From assembly GCF_019968905.1 (NCBI RefSeq), contig NZ_CP079946.1, positions 558,001-622,000 of the forward strand: a stretch of DNA of 64,000 bases. Reading direction: 5' to 3'. A model generated the notes under the pieces. That model did not search any database. It was not told the origin of the DNA and saw only the letters and a program-made list of their open reading frames with translations. Source of the stretch: Corallococcus sp. EGB (lineage in GTDB: Bacteria > Myxococcota > Myxococcia > Myxococcales > Myxococcaceae). A program made the translations under genes and the position numbers. Below, in pieces: positions 54,437-63,359 of this stretch. Positions within the stretch are counted from its first letter, which is position 1. Each line of letters opens with the position of its first letter.

Positions 54437-55399
54437 ATGGAAGCGCCGACGTACAGCTCGAAGCAGGTGGCCGAGATGCTCGGCGTGACTCCGAAGGGCA
54501 TCCCCGCGGAGCTGCGCAAGGACGCCTACGGCCCGGAGGACGTGTGGGAGCTGCGCACGACGCTCAACAAGTTCCCGCCCACCGCGGGCCTGCGCAAGCA
54601 GCTCTTCCTCAACTTCAAGGGCGGCACCGGCAAGACGTCCCTGTCCACGTCCTACGCCTGGCGCCTGGCGGAGCTGGGCTACGCGGTCCTCCTCATCGAC
54701 CTGGACAGCCAGGGCCACGCCACCAAGTGCCTGGGCTACGAGGGCGAGGATTTCGAGAAGACGCTGCTGGACGTGCTGGTGCGCAAGACGCCGCTCGCGC
54801 AGGTGGTGCAGAAGTCCACCCTGCCCAACCTGGACTTCATCCCGTCCAACCTGAGCATGTCCACGGTGGACCTGGCGCTGATGCCCATGGCCGGCCGTGA
54901 GTTCAAGCTGCGCAACGCGCTCAAGGACGTGGAGGCGCAGTACGACTTCATCGTCTTCGACGCGCCTCCGTCCTTCGGTCTGCTCAACCTGAACGCGCTG
55001 ATGGCCGCGAACGACCTGTTCGTGCCGGTGCTCGCGGACTTCCTGTCCTTCCACGGCCTCAAGCTGCTGTTCGAAACGGTGCAGAGCCTGGAGGAGGACC
55101 TGAACCACGTGCTGGACCACGTGTTCATCGTGGTGAACTCCTTCAACGCCACCTTCAAGCTGGCCAAGGAGGCGCTGGAGGCGCTCCAGACGCACTACCC
55201 CGAGTACCTGCTGCCCACCATCATCCGGCAGTGCACCAAGTTCGCGCAGGCCTCCAGCGAGGGCCGCCCGGTCTTCGTGGCGGACCCCACGTCCAAGGGG
55301 GCCAGCGACATCCAGGCCATGCTGGACAACGTGCTGCCGCGCCTGGTGGCCGCGCACGCCGCGGCGGTGAAGGCCGGCACCGCGACGAAAGCCGGCTGA
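54437..55399 (+). CDS. pomZ: PomZ, ParA/MinD-type division ATPase
   Basis: A 320-residue ParA ATPase with a short N-terminal extension containing an HTH-like segment (about 6-45). The deviant Walker A is KGGTGKTS (61-68) with Gly62 and Lys66, and the catalytic Asp90 lies in LLIDLDSQGH; all have the numbering used in M. xanthus studies. FDAPPSFGLLNLNAL forms switch II. PomZ dimers bind DNA nonspecifically and cycle on the nucleoid, moving the PomX/PomY cluster to mid-cell where FtsZ assembles. The start at 54437 is supported by that numbering. Confidence 0.96.
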   Translation: MEAPTYSSKQVAEMLGVTPKGIPAELRKDAYGPEDVWELRTTLNKFPPTAGLRKQLFLNFKGGTGKTSLSTSYAWRLAELGYAVLLIDLDSQGHATKCLGYEGEDFEKTLLDVLVRKTPLAQVVQKSTLPNLDFIPSNLSMSTVDLALMPMAGREFKLRNALKDVEAQYDFIVFDAPPSFGLLNLNALMAANDLFVPVLADFLSFHGLKLLFETVQSLEEDLNHVLDHVFIVVNSFNATFKLAKEALEALQTHYPEYLLPTIIRQCTKFAQASSEGRPVFVADPTSKGASDIQAMLDNVLPRLVAAHAAAVKAGTATKAG

Positions 55400-55408
55400 G
55401 ATTTCCCC

Positions 55409-57262
55409 ATGAAGAAAGCCTTCGAACAGAACGTGTCCCGCGCGAAGCCGCGCCTCCGTCTGGGGGCGCTGACGGGTGCCCTCGACCCGGCCGACCCCAC
55501 GGGGACCGCCGCGCAGCCGGAGCCCGCCGCGCCGGAGGCGCCGCCGCCCGCCGCGGAGGCGCCGGACCTGTCCTCCGAGGTGCGCTCGCGCATCGAGCGC
55601 CGCGCCGGCCCGCGCCCCACCGCCGCCGAGGCGATGGAGGCCGCGCTCAACGCACCGCCCAGGCACACCGCGCCGCCCCCGGCCGCGCAGGGACTGCCGG
55701 CGGTGACGGCGCCTTCGTTCTCGCCGGTGTCGCACGCGCTGTCCGCGCTGGTGTCCCCGGAGGCGCGCCGCGAGGAGGAAGAGGCGCCGCCCGCGCCGTG
55801 GCTGGAGACGGACTCGCAGGAGACCGCGTCCGATTGGAACGTGGCGCAGGCGCCCGCGCCCGAGGAGTCCGTCTGGGACGCGGACGCCGTGCCGCCGGTG
55901 TCGCACCGTGAAGTGGCGGAGGCCGTGGCCGCGTCCGCGTGGAACGTGTCCGTCGCGCAGCAGCGGGAGTCCGCGGTCGAGGCCTTCGGCCGGGAGCCTT
56001 TGGGCGCCGAGCCGACGCCCACGCACCTGGAGCCGCCCGCGCCCGCCGCCGCGCGGTGGGATGCGCTGACGGCGCGTCCGGAAGCCGCGGCGCACGTGGA
56101 CGCGACGCGCGTGGCGCCCCTGGCCCACTCGGTGACGCACACGGAGGCGCTGCGCGCCGAGGTGGCCCGCATGGAGCGTCCGGCCGCGCCGCCCGTGGAA
56201 GCCGCTCCCGCGCCGGTGCCGCCCCAGGCCGACGCGCGTGCGGCGGTCGCCGGCCCGGCGACGCACGCGGAAGCCGCTCGCGCCACGTTCGCGACGCATC
56301 AGGCCCCGGTCGAGGCCCCTCGCATGGACACGCGGGGGCCTCCGGTCACGTTCGCCTCGCCGCCTCCGGCGATGGCACAGGCGGAGGCCCCTCGGGGCGC
56401 CCCGGTCACCTTCGCGGGCCCGCCTCCCGGAGTACAGTTCGATGGACGGATGGGCGTTCAGGCCCTCCGCATGCCTTCCGAGGCAGAGCCCATGACGACG
56501 TACGCTGCCGTCCAGGCCCCCACTGTCACCACCACCGAGACGGTGGCCCGACAGGAAGCCGCCCCCGCCCCCGTCGAGGTCCAGACGCCCGCGCCTCCTC
56601 GCGAGGATGACTCCGAATCCCGCCGCGAGAAGCTCAAGGCCCGCCTCAAGGCCGTGCGCGAGAACCCGCGCCCGGAGCCGCTGCCCGCCACCGTCGCCGA
56701 GGCCGGTCAGCGCGCCGTGGAGCGCATCACCCACCTCCAGGCGGAACTCACCAAGATCAAGGCGCTCAACCTCACCCTCACGCAGGACCTGGAGGTCGCC
56801 CGCCGTCAGGCGGAGAAGGCCACCGAGGAAGCCCGCCTGCGCATGGACGAGGCCCGCCGCCTGTCCGCGGAGATGGAGGGCCGCGTGAAGCTGCTCGCGG
56901 ACCTGGAGCGCGAACTGGCGTCGCTGGAAGGTGAGCGCGACGAAGCGCTCCTCTCCCTCCAGGAGGCGCGCCAGGCCCTCCAGGCCGCCGCCCGGGAGCA
57001 CGAGGCGCTGGAGCAGGTGGTGGCCAAGGGCAAGCTGGCCCTGGCCGACAGCCTCGCGGAAGAGGAGCGCCTCGCGGTGGAGCTGGAGGGCGCCAAGGAC
57101 GAGTCCGCCTCCCTGCGCCGCGCCGTGGAGACGCTCCAGGGCGAGCGCGACGTGCTGGCCCAGCAGGTCGCGTCCCTCACCGCCGAGCGCGCCGAGCTGC
57201 TGGAGGCGCGCAAGGCCCTGGAGTCCGTGCACCGCGCCCTCAGCCAGGCCACGGTGCGCTGA
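55409..57262 (+). CDS. pomX: PomX, activator and scaffold of the PomXYZ system
   Basis: A 617-residue protein. Its first 22 residues (MKKAFEQNVSRAKPRLRLGA plus LT) are the conserved peptide that activates PomZ, with Lys13 and Arg15 in place. Residues 25-400 are Ala/Pro-rich and low in complexity, so disordered; residues 405-615 form a long coiled coil (ERITHLQAELTKIKALNLTL...) that drives filament formation. M. xanthus PomX is about 400 residues, so the disordered middle is much longer here. Nine bases separate it from pomZ, making pomYZX one operon. The coiled coil and the N-terminal peptide identify it despite the divergent centre. Confidence 0.93.
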   Translation: MKKAFEQNVSRAKPRLRLGALTGALDPADPTGTAAQPEPAAPEAPPPAAEAPDLSSEVRSRIERRAGPRPTAAEAMEAALNAPPRHTAPPPAAQGLPAVTAPSFSPVSHALSALVSPEARREEEEAPPAPWLETDSQETASDWNVAQAPAPEESVWDADAVPPVSHREVAEAVAASAWNVSVAQQRESAVEAFGREPLGAEPTPTHLEPPAPAAARWDALTARPEAAAHVDATRVAPLAHSVTHTEALRAEVARMERPAAPPVEAAPAPVPPQADARAAVAGPATHAEAARATFATHQAPVEAPRMDTRGPPVTFASPPPAMAQAEAPRGAPVTFAGPPPGVQFDGRMGVQALRMPSEAEPMTTYAAVQAPTVTTTETVARQEAAPAPVEVQTPAPPREDDSESRREKLKARLKAVRENPRPEPLPATVAEAGQRAVERITHLQAELTKIKALNLTLTQDLEVARRQAEKATEEARLRMDEARRLSAEMEGRVKLLADLERELASLEGERDEALLSLQEARQALQAAAREHEALEQVVAKGKLALADSLAEEERLAVELEGAKDESASLRRAVETLQGERDVLAQQVASLTAERAELLEARKALESVHRALSQATVR

Positions 57263-57272
57263 AGCCCGGCGC

Positions 57273-58253
57273 CTACTTCGCGTCCTTCGCCAGGTTCGTG
57301 GGCTTCTTCGGGGGGCCCACGATGGCGAAGGCCGCGGGCAGGGCCGGCCGGTGGAGCGACGCCACGTCCACCCGCGCGAGCGGATCCGCTTCGTTCCGCC
57401 GCGCCTGGACGAGGTCGGCAATCTGAGCCTGGCGGTCCTTCGCGCTGGGGTGGTTCGCCCAGAGTCCGCCGCCCCCGGTCGTCTGTCCGAGCAGCCGCGA
57501 GTACTCCCCCGGGTCGTAGCCCGCGGACAACATCAGCTCCACCGCGAGCGCGTCCGCCGCCAGCTCCTCGTCCTTGCGGTGGCCCTTGCCGGCGAGCTCC
57601 ACGGTGCCTTCGACCATCTCCCCCATCAGCCCCGTGTCCGAGTCCAGGTCCAGCCGGCCGTCCAGCCGGCTCGCGCCCACCACCTTCGAAGCCACCGCCG
57701 TCACCACGGCGCCTGTCACCGCGGCGGTCTTGCAGGTGTTCACCTTCACGGAGACGTACTGGTGCAGCGAGTGCTTGAGCACGACGTGCGCAATCTCATG
57801 CGCCAGCACGCCCGCGAGCTGCGCCTCGTTGTCCACACCCTGGAGCAGCCGGCGCGTGACGAACACGTAGCCCCCGGGCGCGGACAGGGCGTTGAAGTTC
57901 TTCGCGTCCTTGAGCACGCCGAACGTCCAACGCAGCTCCGGGCGGGGGGACTGCATCGCCAGGTTGCGGCCCACCGTGTTGACGTAGGTGTTCAGCCCCT
58001 CCTCGGCGGTGTTCGACAGCATCAGCCCGTCGCCCTGCTGGGCCCAGTGGATGGCCAGCGCGCTGCCCAGCGCGTACTCCTCCTGGACGGCCGGCTCGAC
58101 CTTCAGCTTGTCGCAGGACTGCACCTTCTCCGACGCCGCCACCACCCGGTTCACGTCACCGCCCAGGTTCGCGGCCTTCAGGCCCTTCGTCACCTGGGCG
58201 CACGACGTGAGGCCCAGGCCCGCCGCCACCAGCACTCCCAGTCGCGAGCGCAT
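57273..58253 (-). CDS. M48-family metalloprotease lipoprotein
   Basis: A 326-residue lipoprotein (lipobox LTSC, about 15-18) with the M48 zinc-binding helix LAHEIAHVVLKH and a second glutamate in EELAADALAVE. M48 peptidases of this kind degrade or check outer-membrane proteins in the periplasm (BepA/LoiP type). No TPR domain is visible, so it is closer to LoiP than BepA. Its start (ATG 58253) overlaps the stop of the SH3-like gene by one base (TGATG). It is the last gene of an operon headed by a CHASE2 cyclase. Confidence 0.92.
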   Translation of the reverse strand: MRSRLGVLVAAGLGLTSCAQVTKGLKAANLGGDVNRVVAASEKVQSCDKLKVEPAVQEEYALGSALAIHWAQQGDGLMLSNTAEEGLNTYVNTVGRNLAMQSPRPELRWTFGVLKDAKNFNALSAPGGYVFVTRRLLQGVDNEAQLAGVLAHEIAHVVLKHSLHQYVSVKVNTCKTAAVTGAVVTAVASKVVGASRLDGRLDLDSDTGLMGEMVEGTVELAGKGHRKDEELAADALAVELMLSAGYDPGEYSRLLGQTTGGGGLWANHPSAKDRQAQIADLVQARRNEADPLARVDVASLHRPALPAAFAIVGPPKKPTNLAKDAK

Positions 58254-58816
58254 CACTTCACCCCCTTCTTCGCCTGGGGACCCAGCTTCGTGTTGGGGGC
58301 CACCACGGGAAACAACCCGGCCTGCCGCACGTGCTCGTCGATCTCCACCGGGGTGACCTTGAGCGCCAGGCCCTCCAGCTTCTGGAGCTGGGACACGGCG
58401 GTCGCGTAGTCGCCGCCCTTCTCCTTGCCGTACTTCTCCGCGCCCGGGCTCAGCGCCTTCACCGCCGCGCCGCTGGACACGAAGGACGCCGGGTCGATGG
58501 CGCGCGTCTGGCCGTCCTTGGCCACCAGCTCCATGTCGGGCGGCTTCGTGGACAGGTTCGTCTGGAACACGTAGCCGGCCTTGCCTCCGGGCTCCGTCAC
58601 CTGGTGCCACTGCGCGTTCTTCGGATCCGCGCCCTTCCACGTCACCTGCTGGCCGGGCTGGAGCACCGCCACCACGTCCGCGGTGGGCGCGGCGCTCTTG
58701 AGCACGCGCGTGTTGCGTGCCTTCACGTAGAGCTTCTCGTCCTTCTTCACCGCCCACGCGGCCGTCGCCGGCACCCCCAGCGCCAACAGCAGGATGCCCC
58801 AGGTCCATCGTCTCAT
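58253..58816 (-). CDS. Secreted SH3-domain protein
   Basis: A 187-residue protein with a signal peptide (MRRWTWGILLLALGVPATAAWA) and a bacterial SH3b-like fold at about 25-85 (KLYVKARNTRVLKSAAPTAD...VAVLQPGQQVTWKGAD, GYVF). SH3b domains bind peptidoglycan or protein peptides. The rest is helical without known motifs. A GGGGAG seven bases before the ATG at 58816 supports the start. Overlap with the M48 gene and a 28-bp gap to the cyclase indicate a single operon; the protein could present a wall or misfolded-protein signal to its partners. Confidence 0.85.
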   Translation of the reverse strand: MRRWTWGILLLALGVPATAAWAVKKDEKLYVKARNTRVLKSAAPTADVVAVLQPGQQVTWKGADPKNAQWHQVTEPGGKAGYVFQTNLSTKPPDMELVAKDGQTRAIDPASFVSSGAAVKALSPGAEKYGKEKGGDYATAVSQLQKLEGLALKVTPVEIDEHVRQAGLFPVVAPNTKLGPQAKKGVK

Positions 58817-58844
58817 CGTCGTGCTCCCCTGACCTGATACGCCG

Positions 58845-61172
58845 TCACTTCTCCAGATTCGCGACGCCGTCGAAATTCTCCGGAGGCGCCTCCCGGTACT
58901 CGCGGCAGCGCTCCAGCAGCTTCGCCGTGGGACCGTCCTCCGGCGACCGCGCGGCCTCCGCCTCCAGCACCGCCGCCGCCTCCGCGAAGCGCGCCTCGCG
59001 GTACAGCCCCAAGGCCTCGTGGTAGCGCGCCACCGTGTGCCGGGTGGCCGCGTCCAGCTGGCCCTTGAGCGCGAGCAGCTCGTACACCGTGACGGCCTCC
59101 GTCTTGCCCGCCACGCGCACCCGGTCCAGCTCGCGCACCTCGATGTGCTCCTTCGCCAGCTCGTAGGTGCGTGGGCCAATCATGATGACGGACCCGTAGG
59201 CCTTGTTCGCGCCCTCCAGGCGCGCGGCCAGGTTCATGCCGTCGCCAATGGCCGTGTAGCTGAAGAGCTGGTCGCTGCCGAAGTTGCCCACGAAGTTCAC
59301 CGCGCTGTTCACGCCGATGCGCGTGAACACGTCCGGGAACCCCTTCTGGCGGAAGTCCTCGCGCAGCGCGTCCACCGCCGCCTTCGCCGCCAACGCCCCC
59401 CGGCACGCGCGCACGGCGTGGTCCTCCTGGGCCATGGGCGCGCCGAAGAGGCACACCACCGCGTCGCCGATGTACTTGTCCAGGCACCCGCCCTCGCGCA
59501 GCAGCGCCCCGCTCACCGTCGTGAGGTACGTGTTGAGGATGCGCACCAGCTGGCGCGGGTCCTCCTTGAAGCGCTCGCTGAAGGTGGAGAAGCCGCGGAT
59601 GTCGCTGAAGAACGCGGTGATCTCCTTGTTCTCCCCATCCAGGCGCGGCAGCTGCCGCGAGCGGATCATCTGCTCCACCAGCTTGGGCTCCATGAAGCGG
59701 TGGAACGCCTGCCGGATGAACTGCGTCTCGCGGTTGGCCACCAGGTGGTTGAACGCCAGCGCCGCCACGCTGGCGCCCACGCCCGCCAGCGCCGGCATCG
59801 CCATCAGCACGTGCGTGTGCGCGGTCTTGAGCAGCAGGCCCGTGAGCACGAGCAGCCCCTGCACCAGCGCCAGCGGCCAGACCACCTCCAGCAGCGTCCA
59901 GCGCGCCGTCATCAGCAGCACCACGGACACCAGCGCCATGAGGAACGTCAGGGCCAGGTTCACGGCCGGGGGCGCGCGGGTGATGAACGTCCCCGACAAC
60001 AGCGTGTCCACCACCGTGGCCTGCTTCACGAGGCCCGGCTGTGTGGCGGAGAAGGGCGTGGCCTTGATGTCGTTGACGCCTACCGCCGTGCCCCCGATGA
60101 CGACGACCTTCCCCTGGAACGTGTCCGCGGGCAGCTTCACGCGCTCACCGTGGGCGCGGTGGATCCAATCGTTCAGCACGGAGATGAGGGGCACCAGCTG
60201 GAAGCGCTCATGCAGCGCGCCGCCGTAGTCCAGCGCGGCGCTGCCGTCCGCGTCCACGGGCCACGTGCGCCCGCCCAGGCGGAGCGTGCGGCCGGAGAAC
60301 GTGACCTCCTTCGCGCCCAGCAGGTCCGCCATCATGCGCACCGGCAGCGTCGTGTAGGTGTTGATGCCGTCCGTGTACGCGAAGAACGTGCGGCGCATGA
60401 AGCCGTCCGGATCCGCCTCCGTGTCCACCAGCCCGAACCCGTTCACCGCTCCCACCAGCGCGGGCGTCGGGGGCACCGGATGGCGGGGCGGTGATGACGC
60501 CGTCTGGAGCGGGCGCAGCGGCCCCCCTCCCTCCCTGCTCACCGGGAAGGCGAGCGCCCGCGCCAGGACCTCGGGCGTCAGCGCGGGCGTGGCGGGAGCC
60601 GGGGCGTCCTCGAACTCCTCCGGGAACGTGTCGCCGGGAGGCTCGGCCGGGGGCGGGGCCTCTGGCGCGGTCAGCGGCACGGGGGCCTGGAAGTCCGCGC
60701 GGACGAGCGGCTTCGCGGCGCCGCTGCTCACCACTCCCACGTAGAAGGGCAGGCCCGTCTCGCGCAGCACCTGCGCGAAGCCCAGGTCGGAGGACTCGTC
60801 GGACGCCCGCTCGTCCATCACCGCGTCGAACAGCACGGCCCTCGCGCCCGCGGCCTTCAGCTCCTGCGCGACGCGCGCCCAGAGCGTGCGCGTGTACGGC
60901 CAGTTGCCGAAGTTGGCCTGGAGCTGCGCGTCCTGGCTGATGGCATCGATGGTGCTCTGGTCGATGGCCACCACGACCACCTGGTCGGACCGGGCGCGCC
61001 CGGCCGTATACGTGCGCAGCGCGTGGTCATACGCGCTGTGCTCCGCGTCCTCCATCAAGGGGCTCGACTCGAACGCCCACGCGACGAGGGTGGCCGCCAC
61101 CGCGACCCCCAGCATCAGGAGCCCGTGATGGCGCCAACGTTCCTGGATGGTCTTCCACGTCTCACCCGCCAC
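58845..61172 (-). CDS. CHASE2-domain class III adenylate/guanylate cyclase
   Basis: A 775-residue membrane enzyme. After one N-terminal span a periplasmic CHASE2 sensor covers about 35-385, then three membrane spans (about 385-475). The cyclase domain (about 510-690) has FFSDIRGFST and DKYIGDAVVCLFGAP with both metal-binding aspartates, plus the GxGMNLAARLE transition-state Asn/Arg. It makes cyclic nucleotide from ATP or GTP; purine choice is not obvious. A C-terminal helical tail resembles one TPR. Start GTG 61172 has GGGGAGGGG upstream; a farther in-frame ATG at 61244 is less likely. It heads an operon with the SH3-like and M48 genes. Confidence 0.93.
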   Translation of the reverse strand: MAGETWKTIQERWRHHGLLMLGVAVAATLVAWAFESSPLMEDAEHSAYDHALRTYTAGRARSDQVVVVAIDQSTIDAISQDAQLQANFGNWPYTRTLWARVAQELKAAGARAVLFDAVMDERASDESSDLGFAQVLRETGLPFYVGVVSSGAAKPLVRADFQAPVPLTAPEAPPPAEPPGDTFPEEFEDAPAPATPALTPEVLARALAFPVSREGGGPLRPLQTASSPPRHPVPPTPALVGAVNGFGLVDTEADPDGFMRRTFFAYTDGINTYTTLPVRMMADLLGAKEVTFSGRTLRLGGRTWPVDADGSAALDYGGALHERFQLVPLISVLNDWIHRAHGERVKLPADTFQGKVVVIGGTAVGVNDIKATPFSATQPGLVKQATVVDTLLSGTFITRAPPAVNLALTFLMALVSVVLLMTARWTLLEVVWPLALVQGLLVLTGLLLKTAHTHVLMAMPALAGVGASVAALAFNHLVANRETQFIRQAFHRFMEPKLVEQMIRSRQLPRLDGENKEITAFFSDIRGFSTFSERFKEDPRQLVRILNTYLTTVSGALLREGGCLDKYIGDAVVCLFGAPMAQEDHAVRACRGALAAKAAVDALREDFRQKGFPDVFTRIGVNSAVNFVGNFGSDQLFSYTAIGDGMNLAARLEGANKAYGSVIMIGPRTYELAKEHIEVRELDRVRVAGKTEAVTVYELLALKGQLDAATRHTVARYHEALGLYREARFAEAAAVLEAEAARSPEDGPTAKLLERCREYREAPPENFDGVANLEK

Positions 61173-61375
61173 GGCCCCTCCCCGCGAGGTCGGTGACGGT
61201 ACGCTACTCCGAGACGCGCCCCCTCGGCACGTGCGCTTCGTCATGGAAGCGCACCCGCCTCCAAGAGGATCCAGAGAGGTCCGCGAAGCAAGGGGCCCTG
61301 CGAGCCTTCACAGTCCCTCGCGCCGTACGGCCGCCTGCCTGTTGCCAATGGTGGCAGGCCCCCAACCTTGAGCCC

Positions 61376-62359
61376 ATGGGACCCGAGGCGATGACTTCCA
61401 TCCCCGCGCTTCAACGCCCCGTCCCAGCCCAAAGGAGTCACCCCTTGGCCCTGGGCCTGTTCAAAGAAAGAGGCGTCCCCGTGGAGCGCCAGGCCTTCAC
61501 CTGGAAGGACCTCGTGCGGCGGCCCTATAGCAAGTTGGATGACGACGCGTTCACCCGGACGCGCGTCATCCTGATGAACGGCATCGAGGCGGATGCCGTG
61601 CGCATGAAGCACAGCTTCGCGCTCTATGACCGGCTGGAGGGCAGCGACCCCAACAACTTCACCCAGTCCTATACCGACATCATCCCGGGCCGCCCCACCG
61701 CCGTGGAGCACCGCCATCCGCTGGACGACGTGCGCCGCGCGTATGACCGCAAGGCGGCGCATCCGCTGTCCAAGCTGCACGCGATGACCATCACCGCGTC
61801 CGAGTTCATGACGCACGACTGCTACATGACCGTAGGCCCCACGTTCACGGACCCCGTCGCGCGGCAGCTCTACACGGAGATCACCTCCATCGAGGAGCCG
61901 CACGTCACCCAGTGCGGCTCGCTCGTCGACCCGGACCAGTCCCTGCTGGAGCAGTGGATGCTCCACGAGGGCGCGCTCTCCAAGCTGGACGTCTTCGGAA
62001 GCTGGGACGGAGGCCCGTCGCGTGAGCTGCTCACGAAGAGCCTCGAGGACGAGCTGAGCCACTTCGCGCTCCTGAAGGAGGCCCTGGAGAAGCTGGGCGC
62101 GGACCCCACGGTGATGACGCCCTCCGCGGACCTCACGTCGGTCATCTCCATGGGGGTCCCGGCGGCCATCTCCGACGCGCGCACCAACCTGCGGCAGGCC
62201 ACGCAGGCGCTGCTGGTGGCGGAGCTGACGGACCGCTTCCAGCAGGCGCTGGACGCGGAGGCCGAACACCTGGCGCTGGTGAAGGGCTGGCTGGCGGCGG
62301 GCGTGGCCACGGAGGCGCGCGCGCCCATGGAGTCCGCGTCCGTTCCCGTGCAGCCCTGA
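61376..62359 (+). CDS. Ferritin-like protein of unknown function
   Basis: A 327-residue mostly helical protein with three ExxH motifs: EEPH (SIEEPHVTQC), ELSH (LEDELSHFALL) and EAEH (DAEAEHLALV), the spacing of a di-iron four-helix bundle. It may oxidise or reduce an organic substrate or store metal; I do not recognise the specific family. The start is ATG 61376 or 61391. It is divergent from the cyclase operon; the 203-bp gap holds TGCCA-ATGG-TGGCA (61343-61356), a possible operator. Confidence 0.72.
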   Translation: MGPEAMTSIPALQRPVPAQRSHPLALGLFKERGVPVERQAFTWKDLVRRPYSKLDDDAFTRTRVILMNGIEADAVRMKHSFALYDRLEGSDPNNFTQSYTDIIPGRPTAVEHRHPLDDVRRAYDRKAAHPLSKLHAMTITASEFMTHDCYMTVGPTFTDPVARQLYTEITSIEEPHVTQCGSLVDPDQSLLEQWMLHEGALSKLDVFGSWDGGPSRELLTKSLEDELSHFALLKEALEKLGADPTVMTPSADLTSVISMGVPAAISDARTNLRQATQALLVAELTDRFQQALDAEAEHLALVKGWLAAGVATEARAPMESASVPVQP

Positions 62360-62454
62360 GCAGACAGCCGGGCAGGCCGGACCTGGCGGGCCGTGGCGCG
62401 AGGACACAGCTTGTGGGCTCGCACCACGGCTTCATCACGTCCAGGAGGAATGAC

Positions 62455-62985
62455 ATGCAGCTCAGCGAGCTGGGAGGCTCCGAGGGCCTGGAACGCAACG
62501 CCACGCTCAACCGTGAATCACTGGTGGCGCTGGGCGCCTTCGGCGCGCTCACCGCGGGCGCGGTCTTCCTCAACGCGCGCACCACCCGCGAGGCCGTGGA
62601 GGGGCGCTGGTACAAGCGGCTGAAGAAGCCGTCGTTCCAGCCGCCGCGACAGGCGTTCGGGCCGGTGTGGACGGCGCTCTACGGGCTCATCGCCGTCTCT
62701 GGCTGGCGCATCTGGGGCTCGCCGGCGGGCGCGCAGCGCTCGCGCGCGCTGGGGCTGTGGTTCGTGCAGCTGGGACTCAATGTCGCCTGGTCCCACCTGT
62801 TCTTCCGCAAGCGCCAGCTCAAGGCCGCGGCGGTGGAGAACTGGGTGCTGCTGGGCAGCATCGCGGCGTATACCGCCGCCGCCAGCCGCGTGGACCGCAA
62901 GGCGCCCTGGTTCATGGCCCCGTATCTGGGCTGGGTGTCCTTCGCCAACGTGCTGTCGACGGATATCGCGCGGCTCAATGCTTGA
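62455..62985 (+). CDS. tspO: TspO/MBR family membrane protein
   Basis: A 176-residue protein with five membrane spans and TspO signatures: WYKRLKKPSFQPPRQAFGPVWTALYG, then LNVAWSHLFFRKR and MAPYLGWVSFANVLS. TspO proteins bind porphyrins and similar ligands and affect tetrapyrrole balance or stress response. AGGAGGA five bases before the ATG at 62455 fixes the start. It follows the ferritin-like gene by 95 bp. The last bases are followed by a strong hairpin. Confidence 0.93.
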   Translation: MQLSELGGSEGLERNATLNRESLVALGAFGALTAGAVFLNARTTREAVEGRWYKRLKKPSFQPPRQAFGPVWTALYGLIAVSGWRIWGSPAGAQRSRALGLWFVQLGLNVAWSHLFFRKRQLKAAAVENWVLLGSIAAYTAAASRVDRKAPWFMAPYLGWVSFANVLSTDIARLNA

Positions 62986-62992
62986 GCCGTGT

Positions 62993-63020
62993 GGCCCGGC
63001 TCGATGCCTGACGCCGGGCC
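62993..63020. terminator. Perfect 8-bp hairpin between convergent genes
   Basis: GGCCCGGC (62993-63000) pairs exactly with GCCGGGCC (63013-63020) across 12 bases, placed between tspO and the 59-codon gene on the opposite strand. It may act as a bidirectional terminator. No T tract. Confidence 0.55.
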
Positions 63021-63035
63021 GTGGCGCCTCGCGCG

Positions 63036-63215
63036 CTAGTTGCGCAGGCGCGAGGGGCGGGCCGCGTTGAAGGCCAGCACGGCGGCGAAGTAGCGCGCCT
63101 GGTTCTCCGACGTGCAGCGCACCTCCTGGATGCGCCCACCCACCTTCACCCGCACAAGCCATCCCTCGTTGTCGAGCGTGACCGGCGACTCGCTCGTCAT
63201 CGTCATGTTCTCCAT
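63036..63215 (-). CDS. Small 59-residue hypothetical protein
   Basis: An open frame starting with ATG at 63215 after GGGAGGGAAGG and ending in TAG at 63036. The product (MENMTMTSESPVTLDNEGWL...) has a short beta-like segment (WLVRVKVGGRIQEVRC) followed by a helix (SENQARYFAAVLAF), with one Cys. It has no signal peptide. The third-position G/C bias matches neighbours, and the strong ribosome site supports a real gene. I do not recognise the family. Confidence 0.65.
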   Translation of the reverse strand: MENMTMTSESPVTLDNEGWLVRVKVGGRIQEVRCTSENQARYFAAVLAFNAARPSRLRN

Positions 63216-63359
63216 GGGTGCCTTCCCTCCCGTGAAGCGGGGGAGAGCAGGGGGCGTGCCAGGGCCGGGAAGCGTGGGATTCCAGCCCTTTGCATCGAGC
63301 CCCCGGCGGGGGCGGCGGGGCAGGGCTGAAGTTCTTTCAGCGAGGGCGCGGGCGCACCT

